Assembly (NCBI GenBank): GCA_009760855.2
Contig: WPIO01000043.1
Span: 994,001 to 1,058,000 of the forward strand
From: Cristatella mucedo
Taxonomy: Eukaryota; Bryozoa; Phylactolaemata; Cristatellidae
Reading direction: 5' to 3'
DNA length: 64,000 nt
Position numbers and translations under genes: made by a program. Positions 61,321 to 64,000 of the stretch are shown here, piece by piece; position 1 is the first letter of the stretch, and each line of letters starts with the position of its first letter. The notes under the pieces are model-generated. The model had not been told where the DNA came from, made no database searches, and saw nothing but the letters and a program-made list of their open reading frames with translations.

Positions 61321-61569
61321 CACGAATTTGAAATAAGCTTAAGAAATTATTTTTTTTTAATTTTTTTCTGTGCCTGTGTCATACGATTGTTAGGGGGTAT
61401 AACGAGGCCGGCCCATTCCTACATAGGGAATTCCCATTTTCGTAGTATGGTAATCCGCCTCAGCATAACTGTCAGTTGCTCCGCTCAACTGCCATAAACG
61501 TGGAAAATTTCAGTAGCCGTGGGAATTTTCAACCAGCAGTTTGCGTGAATAGTGCCATGAAGACAAGGG

Positions 61570-61740
61570 CGTCGTGTTCCTTCATTCTCTAGCTCCAGAA
61601 TACCTATCGGAAATACTTCCTTCTCAGACTTTGCATAGAACGCTCCTCCAACTCAAGCTGCTTAACTGCATCTCTATCTAGAAAGATATTTAATTCTTCT
61701 AGGGCAATTTAGAAACACTTTCCTGTTATTATTAGTAGTA
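61570..61740 (+). mobile_element. Degraded LINE 3' fragment
   Basis: CTTCATTCTCTAGCTCCAGA, CTATCGGAAATACTTCC, and a hairpin-like TAGAAAGATATTTAATTCTTCTAGGGC remnant with a TTATTATTAG end. Confidence 0.5.
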
Positions 61741-62449
61741 TCTAAGAGTTTTCGCACAATCCTGAGCTACTGCAGGCCCAGACCCTTGACTGAATTTCTT
61801 TGCATTTCAATTCCAGCCTAGCAGCTGCATTCAGCGCCAGCCATCTCTTGCTGAAAGTGGGAGAAGGCCTCTGTCTTAGAAATTGTCCCTCTTCATGATG
61901 TTGGTAATGTGTGTGCACCCGCCAGCAGCCTTTGCTGTGTGTGCTCTACTGACCATTGCTGATGTGCTAGATCATTCCGGAAGTTATAAGGAACCTCCGT
62001 TGTGGCAAACCTTTGAGCGGATATTGGGTTTATTATAGGTTAATCCCGGATCTATACCAACCTGCTGATAACCCTTAATGCTGATGCACTAGTGAAAGTA
62101 TTTCGAACGCGATGTGGTTTTCAAGAATGGTTTCGATACAGTCAGTGTTCTCGCCATGCCTATAGTTTAATACCCTTGTTGCAATTGTTTTCAAGTATTT
62201 GGGGTTATGTCTGGTGTACCCTGTGAAAATGCCCGACTTGTAATAATAAAAATATAATTTTATGGCACCATCATAACGAAATCACTATATTTATTTGTGA
62301 TAATGGTTGTTATCAGCAGTTCGTAATTTAAATAGCAGAGGAGGGACGTGAACGTTGGCATGTACAATGCGTTTCATCCCGAGGCTCAACAGATGTCATT
62401 GCTTCAATAATTGATCTGTACTAAGCTCATACTAGTTTGCTTGCCTCTC

Positions 62450-62600
62450 TTTCAGGTCACTCTCCCTCTCATATCTCTCACTCTCTCCCATCTCTCGCCT
62501 ATCTCTTTTCACCTCTCCCTCTTAGTTCTCTATCCATACCTTCATCTCCCTCCCTCCCTAGCCTTCTTTTCTCTCTTCTATCTCTCTCCTCTCTCTATCT
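62450..62600. repeat. Imperfect CT-rich tract
   Basis: CTCTC/CCCTC-rich sequence with no perfect long run. Confidence 0.7.
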
Positions 62601-63409
62601 GATGTCAGTGCTCGTAGCAAGGTTCGTGCCCCTGTATGATTAGGAGCATAGCCATGCATGCCGAGGAGCAGCTATTTGGCCTGAAAAGCCTACTGGCCTT
62701 ACATACTTTAGTAGTACCACCGTGCTGATATGGTAGGTTGCCACTGTGTCTACATTGCCTGTGACATTGTTGGTCTCTTGGTTCATGAAAGAACAGTGCT
62801 GAACTGATGTGTTCCGTCGTGGATGGACTGGAGGGCGGGTTGCATTGCGTGGCTGCCTCCCTCTTAGTCGTGGCCTCATTGTATGGGTTTGGTGGCTGTG
62901 GAGGCAGTGTGGTTAGAATTTAAACGGCCTTGGCCTTGGGCTGCCACACAGGCTGATGCTTGCCAACCGGCTGACTCGGCTGTAGATGGCCATCACTTTA
63001 ATACGGCAAGCTGTCAGCTGCAGTAACGATAGGCAGCAAAACATGACCGTGCTTCCATGAGCTTCTGATTGAATGCCGTTCAGTTGCAGCATGTAATAAG
63101 AAGTTGGTCAGTTACTTACCGTTGGCTGGACTCTTCTATTGGTCAACAGTTTCCTTGTCATCGAATGACACAGCTAGAAAGGGGCATGGTGAAATGTGAT
63201 ACCCAGCAATATTGGCAGCCGAGTGCTGATGCTGGCTTATTATTTCTGTCAGCTCGTGTCCAATGTCATCTCGTGAGCTTCATTACTGTGGACACATTCC
63301 CAACGTTTAAGGAGCTGACTTACCAGTTCGTGTTGTGCTGCCACATAAAAAAGGTAGACTAATTCTAGCTAAGCTAGCTAATTCAACTGAGCCATGCCCA
63401 TATCATCAA

Positions 63410-63560
63410 AAGAACCTTCGTAGTTCTACTTCCCTTGGTTTGGTCTCCCTCGATGTGCAAGCATCGTGTGCTCGAGTCCTGCAACAGGTCGCTCTTTATT
63501 GCTGCAGTAAGCCGGTAGTGAAAGCCCCCAAGGTTCTTTTGTAGTGCTGCTGTAGAGGAA
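63410..63560 (+). repeat. SINE family B, diverged, sense
   Basis: GTGTGCTCGAGTCCTGCAAC (B box), CGCTCTTTATTGCTGCAGTA, GTGAAAGCCCCCAAGGTTCT, and TAGAGGAAGCTGCT. Confidence 0.45.
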
Positions 63561-63845
63561 GCTGCTCTTTACTTCATTCCTTGCCGAGGTCGTCCGGGCA
63601 AGCATACAGCTTTTGCTCTGTTAATGGTGCAGGTGGGCACCAGGCCGGGCTCATGGGAAAGCAGCGGTGCAGGTTAGGTCTGCTTGCCATTGGCTACCAA
63701 GAATCGATATTGTTTCGAATAGCTTTTGTTTCCTTCTCTTTTCTGTCCCATTCCATGAGGTCGTATTCCATCGATCGTTCTCTGCTTGTATCATGGTAGG
63801 ACAAGCTGCTGTTTTCTGCTCTTTCTGGTTGGAAAAACAAGTAGA

Positions 63846-63935
63846 GATCAGCTGATTTAACATGATAATGGCAGAAGAGCCTTAGTGGCTTTCAGTCTGC
63901 TTGCTGTAAGCAATGACGAAATTTCACTTCCAAGT
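63846..63935 (-). repeat. SINE family B fragment, antisense
   Basis: ATCAGCTGATTTAACATGAT, GCAGAAGAGCCTTAGTGGCT, then the GCTTGCTGTAAGCAATGACG body. Confidence 0.45.
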
Positions 63936-63944
63936 CTCAAATCT

Positions 63945-64000
63945 ACGATAATAATAAAAATTATAATAATAATACACTTGGTAAAGCATCCTCCGAGAAC
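63945..64000 (-). repeat. LINE/SINE 3' tail, cut by the window end
   Basis: AATAATAATACACTTGGTAA followed by AGCATCCTCCGAGAAC: the antisense hairpin tail begins here and runs out of the window. Confidence 0.7.

Overview
This is metazoan nuclear DNA, most likely from an invertebrate whose lineage I cannot fix. It has a multi-exon gene with canonical splice sites and long, AT-richer introns. The introns are full of non-LTR retrotransposon remnants, tRNA-derived SINEs and long (GA/CT)n and (TG/CA)n microsatellites. There are no operons, no prokaryotic genes and no CRISPR array.

The one securely identified gene is MTO1, the mitochondrial homologue of bacterial MnmG/GidA, on the + strand from 17385 to 56355. 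I assembled 13 coding exons from homology, splice sites and codon phase. They total 2088 nt (695 codons plus stop), and every exon joins in frame. One exon (33020-33135) was found only by looking for the missing protein segment. Intron 9 uses a GC donor. The exons are clearly richer in GC than the introns.

Left flank (1-17.3 kb): two small exons that join in phase (1-61 and 1039-1128) are the visible end of an unidentified upstream gene, with weaker candidate exons near 7.2 and 8.3 kb. Then come a near full-length, decayed antisense LINE (about 2.94-6.1 kb) with recognisable endonuclease and reverse-transcriptase regions, further LINE copies with nested insertions, a roughly 0.95-kb inverted repeat (11.6-12.55 kb), an LTR-like block ending at 13.1 kb, and a GC-rich block (14.9-16.0 kb) that may hold the MTO1 promoter.

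MTO1 introns (17.6-56.3 kb) contain about 15 copies or pieces of one CR1/L2-like LINE family and two tRNA-derived SINE families. One SINE family ends in the same hairpin plus (ATT)n tail as the LINE, so it is probably mobilised by LINE machinery.

Right flank (56.4-64 kb): a likely MTO1 poly(A) signal at 56430, a possible pogo/Tigger-type transposon end at 58168, and a GC-rich block with an ATG-containing mini-exon at 61083. That mini-exon resembles the first coding exon of a UBE2L3-type ubiquitin-conjugating enzyme, whose remaining exons would lie beyond the window.

I found no convincing new functional system. The most unusual features are the repeat structures: the shared LINE/SINE tail, recurrent antisense insertions into one LINE site, the long inverted repeat, and the nested complementary arms in intron 6.
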